DNA of 39,258 nt, taken from contig JALCSB010000017.1 of the NCBI GenBank assembly GCA_022653075.1, positions 1-39,258 of the forward strand. The letters run 5' to 3'. A model generated the notes under the pieces. The model was not told where the DNA came from and made no database searches. It saw only the letters and a list, made by a program, of their open reading frames with translations. The stretch comes from Intestinimonas sp. GTDB taxonomy: Bacteria; Bacillota; Clostridia; Oscillospirales; Oscillospiraceae. The position numbers were made by a program, and so were the translations under genes. This document shows, in pieces, positions 31,992-38,753 of this stretch (within the stretch, counting starts at the first letter, position 1; every line of letters begins with the position of its first letter).

Positions 31992-32019
31992 AAAATTCCG
32001 TCCGCCCCCAGGCGGGCGG
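31992..32019 (-). terminator. Probable terminator after the DUF3783 gene
   Basis: On the minus strand a 9-bp GC stem (32019-32011 with 32006-31998, loop TGGG) is followed by AATTTTG. It lies between the DUF3783-like gene and the ThrE pair. Confidence 0.6.
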
Positions 32020-32090
32020 GGAATAACAGCATATCCCATTTGGGTGCCGAATACAAGAAGGATCCGGCAGGAAATAAGAATGGGAAAATA

Positions 32091-32456
32091 TCAGGACAGG
32101 GCCTGGTGCTCGGCCTGGAGTTCGGCACATAGGCGGGCGAAGGTCCAGCTCTGGTTATCCGGCGTCACCACCGCCTTGAGGACGGAGCGCGGGATACCCA
32201 CCTTGTAAAGCGCGGCCAGCACCATATCCAGCCGCTGGCCGGACAGCCCGTAAAACACCAATATGGCGGTGGAGCCGGTAAACGGTGCCGCCACCGGGCC
32301 GGACGCGGGGGCGCAGCCAGAAATACCAAGCAGAAACCCCACCGTCTGACCGGCGTTCTCCTTCGTAACCCGGCGCATCCGGATGCCGAACTTTACGAAC
32401 ACCGCCGCCGCCCGGCCGGGAATGGGGACAGGCGAATAATACAGCACCTTTTCCAT
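32091..32456 (-). CDS. DUF3783-like protein
   Basis: A 121-residue soluble protein without signal peptide. The pattern of an N-terminal alpha/beta half, then STAILVFYGLSGQRLDMVL and a C-terminal block VLKAVVTPDNQSWTF fits DUF3783 proteins of Clostridia, whose role is unknown. The open frame continues to 32546, but the ATG at 32456 has AAGGAG 8 nt upstream and starts the conserved region. It is divergent from the rRNA methyltransferase gene; the 180 nt between them holds no clear promoter. Confidence 0.75.
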   Translation of the reverse strand: MEKVLYYSPVPIPGRAAAVFVKFGIRMRRVTKENAGQTVGFLLGISGCAPASGPVAAPFTGSTAILVFYGLSGQRLDMVLAALYKVGIPRSVLKAVVTPDNQSWTFARLCAELQAEHQALS

Positions 32457-32636
32457 GGAAACCGCTCCTTTTTCCCTCGCCTGGGAGGGAAAATATTTCA
32501 TTGACGCGAACAGTATACCACAGTTTGGCACGAGTTGAAAAGCCATGAATACTGGACGGCTTTTCCTTTTCGTGCTATGCTGATAATAATTAAGAAAATA
32601 TTACGGGGCGTATCCCCGGAAAGGAAGTCTGCCACT

Positions 32637-33464
32637 GTGGAAAGTCTGCTGTGCTGTCCCGTCTGCACCGCTCCGCTGGACCGGGAGGCAAAGGTCTACA
32701 CCTGCCCAAACAGACACGGCTTTGACCGGGCGAAGGAGGGCTATGTCCACCTGCTGCCGGCCAATCAGATGCACTCCAGAAACCCGGGGGATGACCGGGA
32801 AATGGCGGCCGCGCGTACCCGCTTTCTTTCCGGAGGCTACTATGCCCCGCTGTTGCGGGCACTGGAAACCCTGACCCTGACCCACACCCGGCAGGCCCCG
32901 GCGGTACTGGATTCCGGCTGCGGGGAGGGCTACTATACTGCGGGACTGTATGAAACGCTCTCCACTGCGGGGCGCGGCCCCCGGATGGTGGGCGTGGATC
33001 TGTCCAAGATGGCCCTGCGCCGGGCGGCCCGACGGGTGCATGAAGTGGAATTCGCGGTGGCGTCCGTCTACCATTTGCCGGTGGCGGCCCGATCGGTGGA
33101 CCTGGTGCTGAATTGCTTTTCTCCGCTGGCTCTGGACCAGTTCCGGCGGGTTTTGAAGCCGGGCGGCACGTTCCTCTATGTGGTCCCGGCGGCGGAGCAC
33201 CTGTGGCAGCTCAAGCAGGTGCTCTATGACCACCCTTACCGGAACCCTGAGGAGAACATCCCCTACGAAGGCTTTTCCTATGAAACCGTGGTGCCGGTGG
33301 AGACGGTATTACAGGTGCCCGGCCCGGACCTTATGGACCTGTTTCATATGACGCCCTACTGCTGGAAAACACCTAAGGCCGGTATAGAGCGCCTGACGGC
33401 TCTGGACGGGCTGACAGTCAAGGCGGCGTTCCGTATCCATGTGTTCCGGCGCGGGGAGGACTGA
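32637..33464 (+). CDS. rlmA: RlmA-type 23S rRNA (guanine-N1) methyltransferase
   Basis: A 275-residue SAM-dependent methyltransferase. The N-terminal zinc site C7-x2-C10, C23 and H27 has exactly the spacing of E. coli RlmA, followed by FDRAKEGYVHLLP and RNPGDDREM, which are RlmA signatures. The SAM motif is LDSGCGEGYYT. In E. coli this enzyme methylates G745 of 23S rRNA; the Gram-positive RlmA(II) type modifies G748 and lowers sensitivity to tylosin-like macrolides. Which base is targeted here is not visible. I start at the GTG 32637, 9 nt after AAGGAAG, because it gives the family N-terminus; earlier ATGs have no SD. Confidence 0.87.
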   Translation: MESLLCCPVCTAPLDREAKVYTCPNRHGFDRAKEGYVHLLPANQMHSRNPGDDREMAAARTRFLSGGYYAPLLRALETLTLTHTRQAPAVLDSGCGEGYYTAGLYETLSTAGRGPRMVGVDLSKMALRRAARRVHEVEFAVASVYHLPVAARSVDLVLNCFSPLALDQFRRVLKPGGTFLYVVPAAEHLWQLKQVLYDHPYRNPEENIPYEGFSYETVVPVETVLQVPGPDLMDLFHMTPYCWKTPKAGIERLTALDGLTVKAAFRIHVFRRGED

Positions 33465-33517
33465 GCCGCCGCGGGTTGCGCCCGGGCGGCGTTTATGGTA
33501 TACTACCCGCAAAGCGG

Positions 33518-33537
33518 CTATAATATCTATATTATAG
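33518..33537. promoter_or_regulatory. Palindrome overlapping a -10 upstream of the helicase gene
   Basis: CTATAATAT-CT-ATATTATAG is a perfect inverted repeat with 9-bp arms. It contains a TATAAT on each strand (33519-33524 on the plus strand). A good -35 is lacking. It lies 110 nt before the helicase ATG, so the leader would be long. Confidence 0.45.
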
Positions 33538-33647
33538 GTGGTAACCACGAAACAACTGGAAAATGCGGTGAAGTTCGGAGGCTGGCCATATCCCGGGGGG
33601 TGAAACCCCATCTGGACCCGGTGGAAAAGAGAAAGGAATGCACACCC

Positions 33648-34844
33648 ATGGAGATTAACGGCGAAACAGCAGACGACGTAAAAAAATACAGTGAACTAGG
33701 CCTATCACCCGAACTTATGAAAGCCATGGAGAAGAAGGGCTATGTACAGGCCACCCCGGTACAGGCGGGGGCCATCCCCTTTTTCATGGACTGGAAGGAC
33801 GTAATCGCCAAGGCGCCTACCGGCACCGGAAAGACCTTTGCGTTCGGCATCCCCATGGTGGAACATGTTTCACCAGAGAGCACTGCCGTGCAGGCGTTGG
33901 TGCTGGCTCCCACCCGGGAGCTGGCGATTCAGATTCAGGAAGATCTGCGGGATCTGTACTTTTATAAGGAGGGCGTCCGCTCCGTCTGCCTGTACGGCGG
34001 TCAGCCTATTGAGCGGCAGATTACACAGCTGAAAAAAAAGCCCCAGATCGTGGTGGCTACGCCAGGCCGCCTTATGGATCACATGAAACGGCATACGGTG
34101 CGCCTAAACAAGGTGGAGACCGTGGTGCTGGACGAGGCCGACCGGATGCTGGACATGGGGTTTATCCGGGATGTGACCCGTATTCTCGACCTTATGCCCC
34201 AGAGAAAGAATCTGGGCATGTTTTCCGCCACCATCTCCCGTGAGGTTATGGACATCTCATGGATCTACCAGCGCGACCCGGTGGAGATTACCGTCCGGGC
34301 CGATGAGCGGAACAAGCCGGACATTCAGCAGTACCGCATTGACCTGGATGGCCGGGACGCCAAACTTGCCACCATGATCGCCCTGCTGGATCACGGGGGA
34401 TATGAACGGACGATCGCTTTCTGCAACACCAAGAACATGACCGACCGGCTGGCGGGCCTTTTGAAAATGAAGGGCTATTCCGCCGAGTGCATCCACGGGG
34501 ATATTCAACAGCGCATTCGGGAAAAGACGCTGGACCAATTCCGTAAGGGGAAGCTGCGCATTCTGGTGGCCACCGATGTAGCCGCCCGTGGCTTGGATAT
34601 CGATGACGTGGACGCGGTGTTCAATTACGATGTACCCGACGAGATTGAGTACTATATCCACCGTATCGGACGGACTGGACGGGCCAAGCGTCACGGCGTG
34701 GCCTACTCTCTGGTGGTGGGCATCACCGAGGGAATCCGGATGGACACCATCGAGAAAAACACCGGTGCCGACATCACAAAGCTCCGCTACGACAGTGATG
34801 GGTGCCTGCTGCCCGTGAGTGGGCCTGGAAAAGAAGTGCTTTAA
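33648..34844 (+). CDS. DEAD-box RNA helicase
   Basis: A 398-residue DEAD-box ATPase with only the two RecA cores and almost no C-terminal extension. Motifs in order: Q motif (GYVQATPVQ, Q39), I APTGTGKT (56-63), Ia PTRELA, Ib TPGR, II DEAD (162-165), III SAT (193-195), IV-V RILVATDVAARGLDI and VI HRIGRTGR. Lacking the DbpA or CsdA tail, its target (ribosome assembly or mRNA decay) cannot be told. The frame is open to 33495, but the ATG at 33648 has AAAGGAA about 9 nt upstream and starts the family N-terminus. Its 3' side borders the integrated element. Confidence 0.93.
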   Translation: MEINGETADDVKKYSELGLSPELMKAMEKKGYVQATPVQAGAIPFFMDWKDVIAKAPTGTGKTFAFGIPMVEHVSPESTAVQALVLAPTRELAIQIQEDLRDLYFYKEGVRSVCLYGGQPIERQITQLKKKPQIVVATPGRLMDHMKRHTVRLNKVETVVLDEADRMLDMGFIRDVTRILDLMPQRKNLGMFSATISREVMDISWIYQRDPVEITVRADERNKPDIQQYRIDLDGRDAKLATMIALLDHGGYERTIAFCNTKNMTDRLAGLLKMKGYSAECIHGDIQQRIREKTLDQFRKGKLRILVATDVAARGLDIDDVDAVFNYDVPDEIEYYIHRIGRTGRAKRHGVAYSLVVGITEGIRMDTIEKNTGADITKLRYDSDGCLLPVSGPGKEVL

Positions 34845-34895
34845 TCCTTTTTTAATAAGGGGTTATTGGGCCGCAAGGGTTTGAGGGCTGTTTTG

Positions 34896-34927
34896 TTACT
34901 AACCCGATACTAACCCGTTACTAACGG
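34896..34927. repeat. Three 11-bp direct repeats, probable integrase arm sites
   Basis: TTACTAACCCG, ATACTAACCCG and TTACTAACGGC follow one another with the ACTAAC core at 34898, 34909 and 34920, exactly 11 bp apart. They lie just after the integrase stop, the usual place for arm-type binding sites of the integrase N-terminal domain near an element end. Confidence 0.65.
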
Positions 34928-34941
34928 CAAATCATTGTCTA

Positions 34942-35997
34942 TTATGCCAAAAGCCGAATTGCACCCTCCAGTACGTCCAAAGTGGCATGCGTATAGCCAG
35001 CCGTTACGTCCCCCTTGACCGAGTGGCCTAGCAGCCACTTGATGCTGAGCTCATCGGCTCCGGCGGCGTGCAGGCGTGTGGCAAAGGTATGTCGGCACCA
35101 ATGCGGAGTAGCCGCCGGCGCGTCCAGCGCGTCAGCGATAGGAGGAAATAGCTGTGCCCTGTACTGCTGCGATTCGATAGGGCTGCTGTCTGGCCAACAA
35201 ATAATCCTCTGCCCACCTTTATCAAGCCAGGCATTAAGATACGGCTTGATTTTGGGATGCACCGGTACGATCCGGTTCCGGCCGGCTTCGGTCTTCATTC
35301 CACCTTGAAGGTAATCCCCTTTCACATCATAGGAAAAATGCGTTAAGCTCAAAAACTCCGTAATGCGGAAGCCAGTATAGCATAACATGAGCGCGGTATC
35401 GGCCCACGGAAAACCGCCCGCCGCCAGTTGTTCCAACTTGGCAAGCTGGAGATCATTGAAAGCGCCCTTCTCCTTGATCGCGCCCACCGACGGAATATCT
35501 AAAAATGCGGAATAATCTTTTCCTATAATATCCCGTTCCATGGCATAGGAGCAGAGCGCTCTTATGAGGATTACATCATTATTGATCAAGGACTGCGAGC
35601 GTCCCGCGTCCTCGTCTTCGTCTAATATGGCCTGCCAGTCATCAAGAGAGATATCCCGCATTTTCCTTTCCTTGTAACGGCTTACACGCTTTCTCCACGC
35701 GGCGTTATGGCTGCGAATGGAGGAATCGTTCAGCTTTCGTGAAGCACGATCAAACCAACCATCGAACACGGCTTGCAGGGTAGTATCCATTCTGGAAACC
35801 GATATGGCCTCCCCGGCAGCGCGCTGGCGGTTAAATTCATCCAGCGCGGCCTGCGCCTCTTTACTGGTGGCATGATAGCTTAGAGGCCGCTGAATGATGT
35901 GTCCGTGTTCATCGTGACCCGATACCCGTACCACGAAAGGTTTCCGACGTTTACCGGATAATTTTACAATGCTGCCGGTGCCGTTAGCCCGTTTCAT
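34942..35997 (-). CDS. int: Tyrosine recombinase (phage integrase)
   Basis: A 351-residue integrase. The N-terminus (about 1-50, GTGSIVKLSGKRRKPF) is an AP2-like arm-binding domain, residues about 70-160 form the SAM-like core-binding domain, and the catalytic domain carries R211 (YTGFRITE), K235, H299-x2-R302 (HWCRHTF), H325 (LLGHS) and nucleophile Y335 (GYTHAT). All catalytic residues are present, so it should be active. The ATG at 35997 has GGAGGT 9 nt upstream; the frame is open to 36063 without an SD. It is transcribed toward the helicase and the presumed attachment site. Confidence 0.95.
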   Translation of the reverse strand: MKRANGTGSIVKLSGKRRKPFVVRVSGHDEHGHIIQRPLSYHATSKEAQAALDEFNRQRAAGEAISVSRMDTTLQAVFDGWFDRASRKLNDSSIRSHNAAWRKRVSRYKERKMRDISLDDWQAILDEDEDAGRSQSLINNDVILIRALCSYAMERDIIGKDYSAFLDIPSVGAIKEKGAFNDLQLAKLEQLAAGGFPWADTALMLCYTGFRITEFLSLTHFSYDVKGDYLQGGMKTEAGRNRIVPVHPKIKPYLNAWLDKGGQRIICWPDSSPIESQQYRAQLFPPIADALDAPAATPHWCRHTFATRLHAAGADELSIKWLLGHSVKGDVTAGYTHATLDVLEGAIRLLA

Positions 35998-36135
35998 CTT
36001 GTAATGACCTCCAAATGTTGGTACAATAAAAGCGCTGAACTTTCTATGGTTAAGCACCTTCATTATCTACCCTCTGTCTTCCAGCGTTGTGCCGGAAATA
36101 AATACTGGACTAATGTTTGAAAGAAAGGAGAAAAA

Positions 36136-36294
36136 ATGGGAAATAAAAGAAAGCCTAACAAGAAATCCTCTGTTGAACAAGGAACGTACCAGAAAACGGA
36201 GCAGCCTTTTGTTAAAAGATGTATTACTCAAATTGATAATACAGAGGATCTGCAAAAGTTAAAGAAACTATTAGATCAAAAGAAGCGAAAATAG
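36136..36294 (+). CDS. Small lysine-rich protein of the mobile element
   Basis: A 52-codon gene: MGNKRKPNKKSS at the start, DLQKLKKLLDQKKRK at the end. AAAGGAG lies 5 nt before the ATG, which is a convincing SD. The protein is highly basic at both ends with a predicted C-terminal helix, so nucleic-acid binding is possible. It is divergent from int and convergent with the membrane gene at 36302. An excisionase role is possible by position only; I do not recognise the family. Confidence 0.65.
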   Translation: MGNKRKPNKKSSVEQGTYQKTEQPFVKRCITQIDNTEDLQKLKKLLDQKKRK

Positions 36295-36301
36295 CGCTAA
36301 C

Positions 36302-36922
36302 TTATTTTTCAGAATGAAGTTTACTTAAGTCGTATTCTGATATTTTTAATCCCTTATCAAAATCTATATAAATTCCTTTGATTTCATTAAAGTATTCTGG
36401 CAGCGCTTCTAAGAAGTCCACACCTTCTAGGTACATCTCTCTTGTATTTGCCGAATGGCTAATTTTCATTATGTATCCTGCTGCGTATTTTTTGCCATCC
36501 TTTTCTATTAAAATTGCATGTTTATTGCCATCATTGAAAACTGAATTCCAAATACTTTCTTCTAATATTATCTCATTTTTGCTTTCATGAATGCGAATCC
36601 AATTAACAAGCCTAAAAAATAATGGATTTAGCCTATCCCATGCATATCCCAATATTACGCTAATTAGCAGTGTAACTGCCGTGTACCAAGCTAAAAATCT
36701 AACTGATGAAAACTTTAATTTTATGTCTGATATATTTGACGTATTAAAAGAAACTGCAATTATAATAAAATTAATTAACATAATAACCATACTAAGAATC
36801 AACGCGGTTATAGTTTCTTTTAATTGACTATTCTGCTTTTTATCTTTATTTAGCAAAGCATATATTTCTTCTGTGATAAATCCAGGTGCAACCAATAATA
36901 ATAGAGCTATATAAGCTTCCAT
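36302..36922 (-). CDS. AT-rich integral membrane protein of the element, unknown function
   Basis: A 206-residue protein with three membrane helices (about 3-20, 38-58 and 76-98) and a ~105-residue cytosolic C-terminal domain rich in K, E, I and Y. The N-terminal VAPGFITEEIYALL loosely recalls DUF6338-type proteins, which I cannot confirm. Base composition is clearly more AT-rich than neighbouring chromosomal genes. I start at the ATG 36922 with AGGA 8 nt upstream; the in-frame ATG at 36931 is part of that SD region. Placed between int and the repressor, it looks like a lysogenic-conversion cargo gene, for example superinfection exclusion or defence, which is inference from position. Confidence 0.7.
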   Translation of the reverse strand: MEAYIALLLLVAPGFITEEIYALLNKDKKQNSQLKETITALILSMVIMLINFIIIAVSFNTSNISDIKLKFSSVRFLAWYTAVTLLISVILGYAWDRLNPLFFRLVNWIRIHESKNEIILEESIWNSVFNDGNKHAILIEKDGKKYAAGYIMKISHSANTREMYLEGVDFLEALPEYFNEIKGIYIDFDKGLKISEYDLSKLHSEK

Positions 36923-36947
36923 AAATATCATCCTATCGTTTCAGGTT

Positions 36948-36982
36948 AAAAGCACCATCTCAGAAATGGGACGGTGCTTTTT
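36948..36982 (-). terminator. Terminator after the repressor gene
   Basis: AAAAGCACC (36948-36956) pairs with GGTGCTTTT (36973-36981). On the minus strand it is followed by a short T run, just after the repressor stop; it insulates the AT-rich membrane gene. Confidence 0.8.
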
Positions 36983-36988
36983 CCTGTC

Positions 36989-37513
36989 TTAGGCGTCTTT
37001 GGCACCATCTAAAGCTGATGAATTTTCCGCTGCTTTTTTCTGATCCTCAAGCTCCTGACGATAAGAGGCGGTTTCGGTATCAACGTCAACGGCAGCGGGG
37101 TCAGAAAGCTCATACCGAGGGGCGTGGGCAAGCTCCGCACTGAACTCTGCATTAGACGCCTTAGAGGCAAGAAAGCTGGCATAACTCAAAACGGCTTTAC
37201 GCTGCTCTTCCGACAATCCTAAAAATACTTCCATAAATTTTTGGCCAAAATCATCAAGATTGTACTTCTTGGCAAGCTGGGAAAGCAATACATTATCATC
37301 TTCAACGAACATATCCCCTTCGCCCGTCCGCAACCATTCTTCATTAACATTGAACGTTGCACATATTACCTTCAACGTCTTTTCGGTTACAGCGCGTTTG
37401 CCATTCTCAATACTGGTCAAATGTCCCTGCGAAATTCCAGTTTTTCCTCCAAATTCAATTTGGGTAAGTCCGAATTGGCTTCGCACAACCTTAACGCGAT
37501 CATTTATAGTCAT
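36989..37513 (-). CDS. XRE/Cro-CI family repressor
   Basis: A 174-residue repressor with an N-terminal helix-turn-helix (about 5-62; VKVVRSQFGLTQIEFGGKTG and GHLTSIENGKRAVT), a NEEWLRTGEGDMF linker typical of phage-like repressors in Firmicutes, and a helical/acidic C-terminus without the LexA-type peptidase motifs. Induction by RecA self-cleavage is therefore unlikely; antirepressor or ImmA-type proteolysis is more probable, though no ImmA gene is seen. The SD is GGAGG about 10 nt before the ATG. It faces the divergent early genes across two palindromic operators and likely autoregulates. Confidence 0.9.
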   Translation of the reverse strand: MTINDRVKVVRSQFGLTQIEFGGKTGISQGHLTSIENGKRAVTEKTLKVICATFNVNEEWLRTGEGDMFVEDDNVLLSQLAKKYNLDDFGQKFMEVFLGLSEEQRKAVLSYASFLASKASNAEFSAELAHAPRYELSDPAAVDVDTETASYRQELEDQKKAAENSSALDGAKDA

Positions 37514-37541
37514 AATTCCACCGCCTCCTTATAGCAAATTT

Positions 37542-37570
37542 ATATTAACACGTAAAATAAAGCATTGCAA
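37542..37570 (-). promoter_or_regulatory. Repressor promoter
   Basis: On the minus strand TTGCAA (37570-37565), 17 nt, TAATAT (37547-37542). Operator A (37556-37574) overlaps its -35, as expected for autoregulation. Confidence 0.6.
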
Positions 37571-37574
37571 TATT
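37556..37574. promoter_or_regulatory. Operator A
   Basis: AATAAAGCA-T-TGCAATATT: the left half-site is identical to operator B and the right half is degenerate. Its centre lies 40 bp from that of operator B, about four helical turns. Confidence 0.6.
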
Positions 37575-37587
37575 TTTGGGAAAAGTA

Positions 37588-37616
37588 TTGACATAAATAA
37601 AGCATTGCTTTATTAT
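37588..37616 (+). promoter_or_regulatory. Early (rightward) promoter
   Basis: TTGACA (37588-37593), 17 nt, TATTAT (37611-37616). Operator B lies inside the spacer and touches the -10, so repressor binding should silence the early genes. Confidence 0.8.
37596..37614. promoter_or_regulatory. Operator B
   Basis: AATAAAGCA-T-TGCTTTATT, a perfect 19-bp palindrome centred at 37605 between the -35 and -10 of the early promoter. Confidence 0.75.
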
Positions 37617-37676
37617 AATATTGCAAACGGTTAATTGCCCCGCTTTCCACAGACAATACAAGGGAGGCTAAAAACA

Positions 37677-37934
37677 ATGTTGGACGAGGAAAACGTTGTA
37701 CGTACGGAAAATGAAAAGCGGATAAGCGCGAAGGAAATGGTTAGGACCTTTTTGAAACTGCCCGTCCCAGAGCGCGAAAAGCTCTTTTACATGATGAAAG
37801 GTGTGGAACTCACGGTGGAACCACTGACGGAACGGCCGGCGTGGATTTTAGCCAACGCTCCAAGCATCGAAGTCTGGCAGGAAGGAGGTCCAAATCATGC
37901 CGAGAAAAAGAACCGCGATACCGCCTACCGATGA
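37677..37934 (+). CDS. Small early protein of the element
   Basis: An 85-residue acidic protein (MLDEENVVRTENEK at the start), mainly helical, with no membrane segment and no motif I recognise. GGGAGG lies 9-10 nt before the ATG; an in-frame ATG at 37635 has no SD. It is first in the early transcript, the place of Cro-like or antirepressor genes, but no helix-turn-helix is apparent. Its last 38 nt overlap the next gene in another frame. Confidence 0.65.
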   Translation: MLDEENVVRTENEKRISAKEMVRTFLKLPVPEREKLFYMMKGVELTVEPLTERPAWILANAPSIEVWQEGGPNHAEKKNRDTAYR

Positions 37935-38244
37935 CGAGATCATGGCATACAGCAATGTTCCGGTGGAACTTGCCGCGCCATACATCGGATGGTCTACCGC
38001 CAGCATTTACTACGCCCTGCAGGAGGAACGCGCTCCGTTTGGCATTGCGGCCAAGAACAACGGCACAGAAACATGGTCTTACAATATCAGCCCAGGGCTG
38101 TTGGTTAAATACAAGCACGGGGAACTCCCGGCCTATAAACTACATGAAATTATTAATTTGGCGGCTGAAGGTGTTGACCGCATTATAAGCGCCAGGCTGG
38201 CAGGCATAGACAAAATAATCAGTTCTCTTGAGGGCGTGTCCTAG
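37897..38244 (+). CDS. Putative small DNA-binding early protein
   Basis: A 115-residue protein. The central VPVELAAPYIGWSTASIYYALQ segment resembles an excisionase/MerR-type helix-turn-helix, followed by a possible wing (GTETWSYNISPGLL). The C-terminal half is helical (LHEIINLAAEGVDRIISARL). AAGGAGGT precedes the ATG by 7-8 nt. It could be an excisionase or a phage regulator; this is inferred from the fold pattern only. Confidence 0.65.
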   Translation: MPRKRTAIPPTDDEIMAYSNVPVELAAPYIGWSTASIYYALQEERAPFGIAAKNNGTETWSYNISPGLLVKYKHGELPAYKLHEIINLAAEGVDRIISARLAGIDKIISSLEGVS

Positions 38245-38285
38245 TTTGGGGACAAGGGGAAAAGTAATTGCAGGAGGTATCCAAA

Positions 38286-38588
38286 ATGCTGAGACTAAAA
38301 GCCACAAAAACCAGCCTTTATAAGTTGGCGGCATCCTATGAAACGCTGCCGGGAATGCATAAAACCAAGTTTATCAAGGCCCCGCGGGCAAGGGACTGGT
38401 GGCTTAAATGGAGCGATAGAAACGCGTTTTGTGAGGCGTTTCTGTCTGTCTGCATGGGAACCGTCCTGCTGGCCGTGGAGAAACGAGATTGGGATGGGAA
38501 TCGAATTTCACGTGAGGTTTATCACATAAAGCTGGAGAGTCTGCGGGAGTTGGGCATGATCGAGGAAGGCCGGGAAGGCCGCATGTAA
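38286..38588 (+). CDS. Small early protein, unknown function
   Basis: A 100-residue basic, tryptophan-containing protein (SYETLPGMHKTKFI, RDWWLKWSDR) with a C-terminal helix (KLESLRELGMIEE). AGGAGGT lies about 9 nt before the ATG at 38286; the frame opens at 38268 without its own SD. No domain recognised; typical size for a phage early accessory gene. Confidence 0.6.
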   Translation: MLRLKATKTSLYKLAASYETLPGMHKTKFIKAPRARDWWLKWSDRNAFCEAFLSVCMGTVLLAVEKRDWDGNRISREVYHIKLESLRELGMIEEGREGRM

Positions 38589-38753
38589 CGGCTGCTTTTC
38601 ACTTGGGTACTGCTGCCCTAGCAATAGAACGATTGACGTTAAGGTCAACTTGATGCCAGTGTTCCCGGCCGCGCCGATCGGCCGCATTGAACCTTGACAA
38701 CGAAATACAGGTGTGCGAGAACCGGGAAAAGGCAACCGGAGGGGAGTGGTGTT
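38589..38753. other. Intergenic stretch with two short inverted repeats
   Basis: Holds TTGAC-GTTAAG-GTCAA near 38634 and a CGGCCG/CGGCCG hairpin (38666-38671 with 38679-38684). A TTGACA at about 38694 has no matching -10. No gene was seen. Confidence 0.4.

Noticed and set aside
34896-34927. Short regular repeats as a CRISPR array
   Set aside because: Only three 11-bp units with no spacers; better explained as integrase arm sites.
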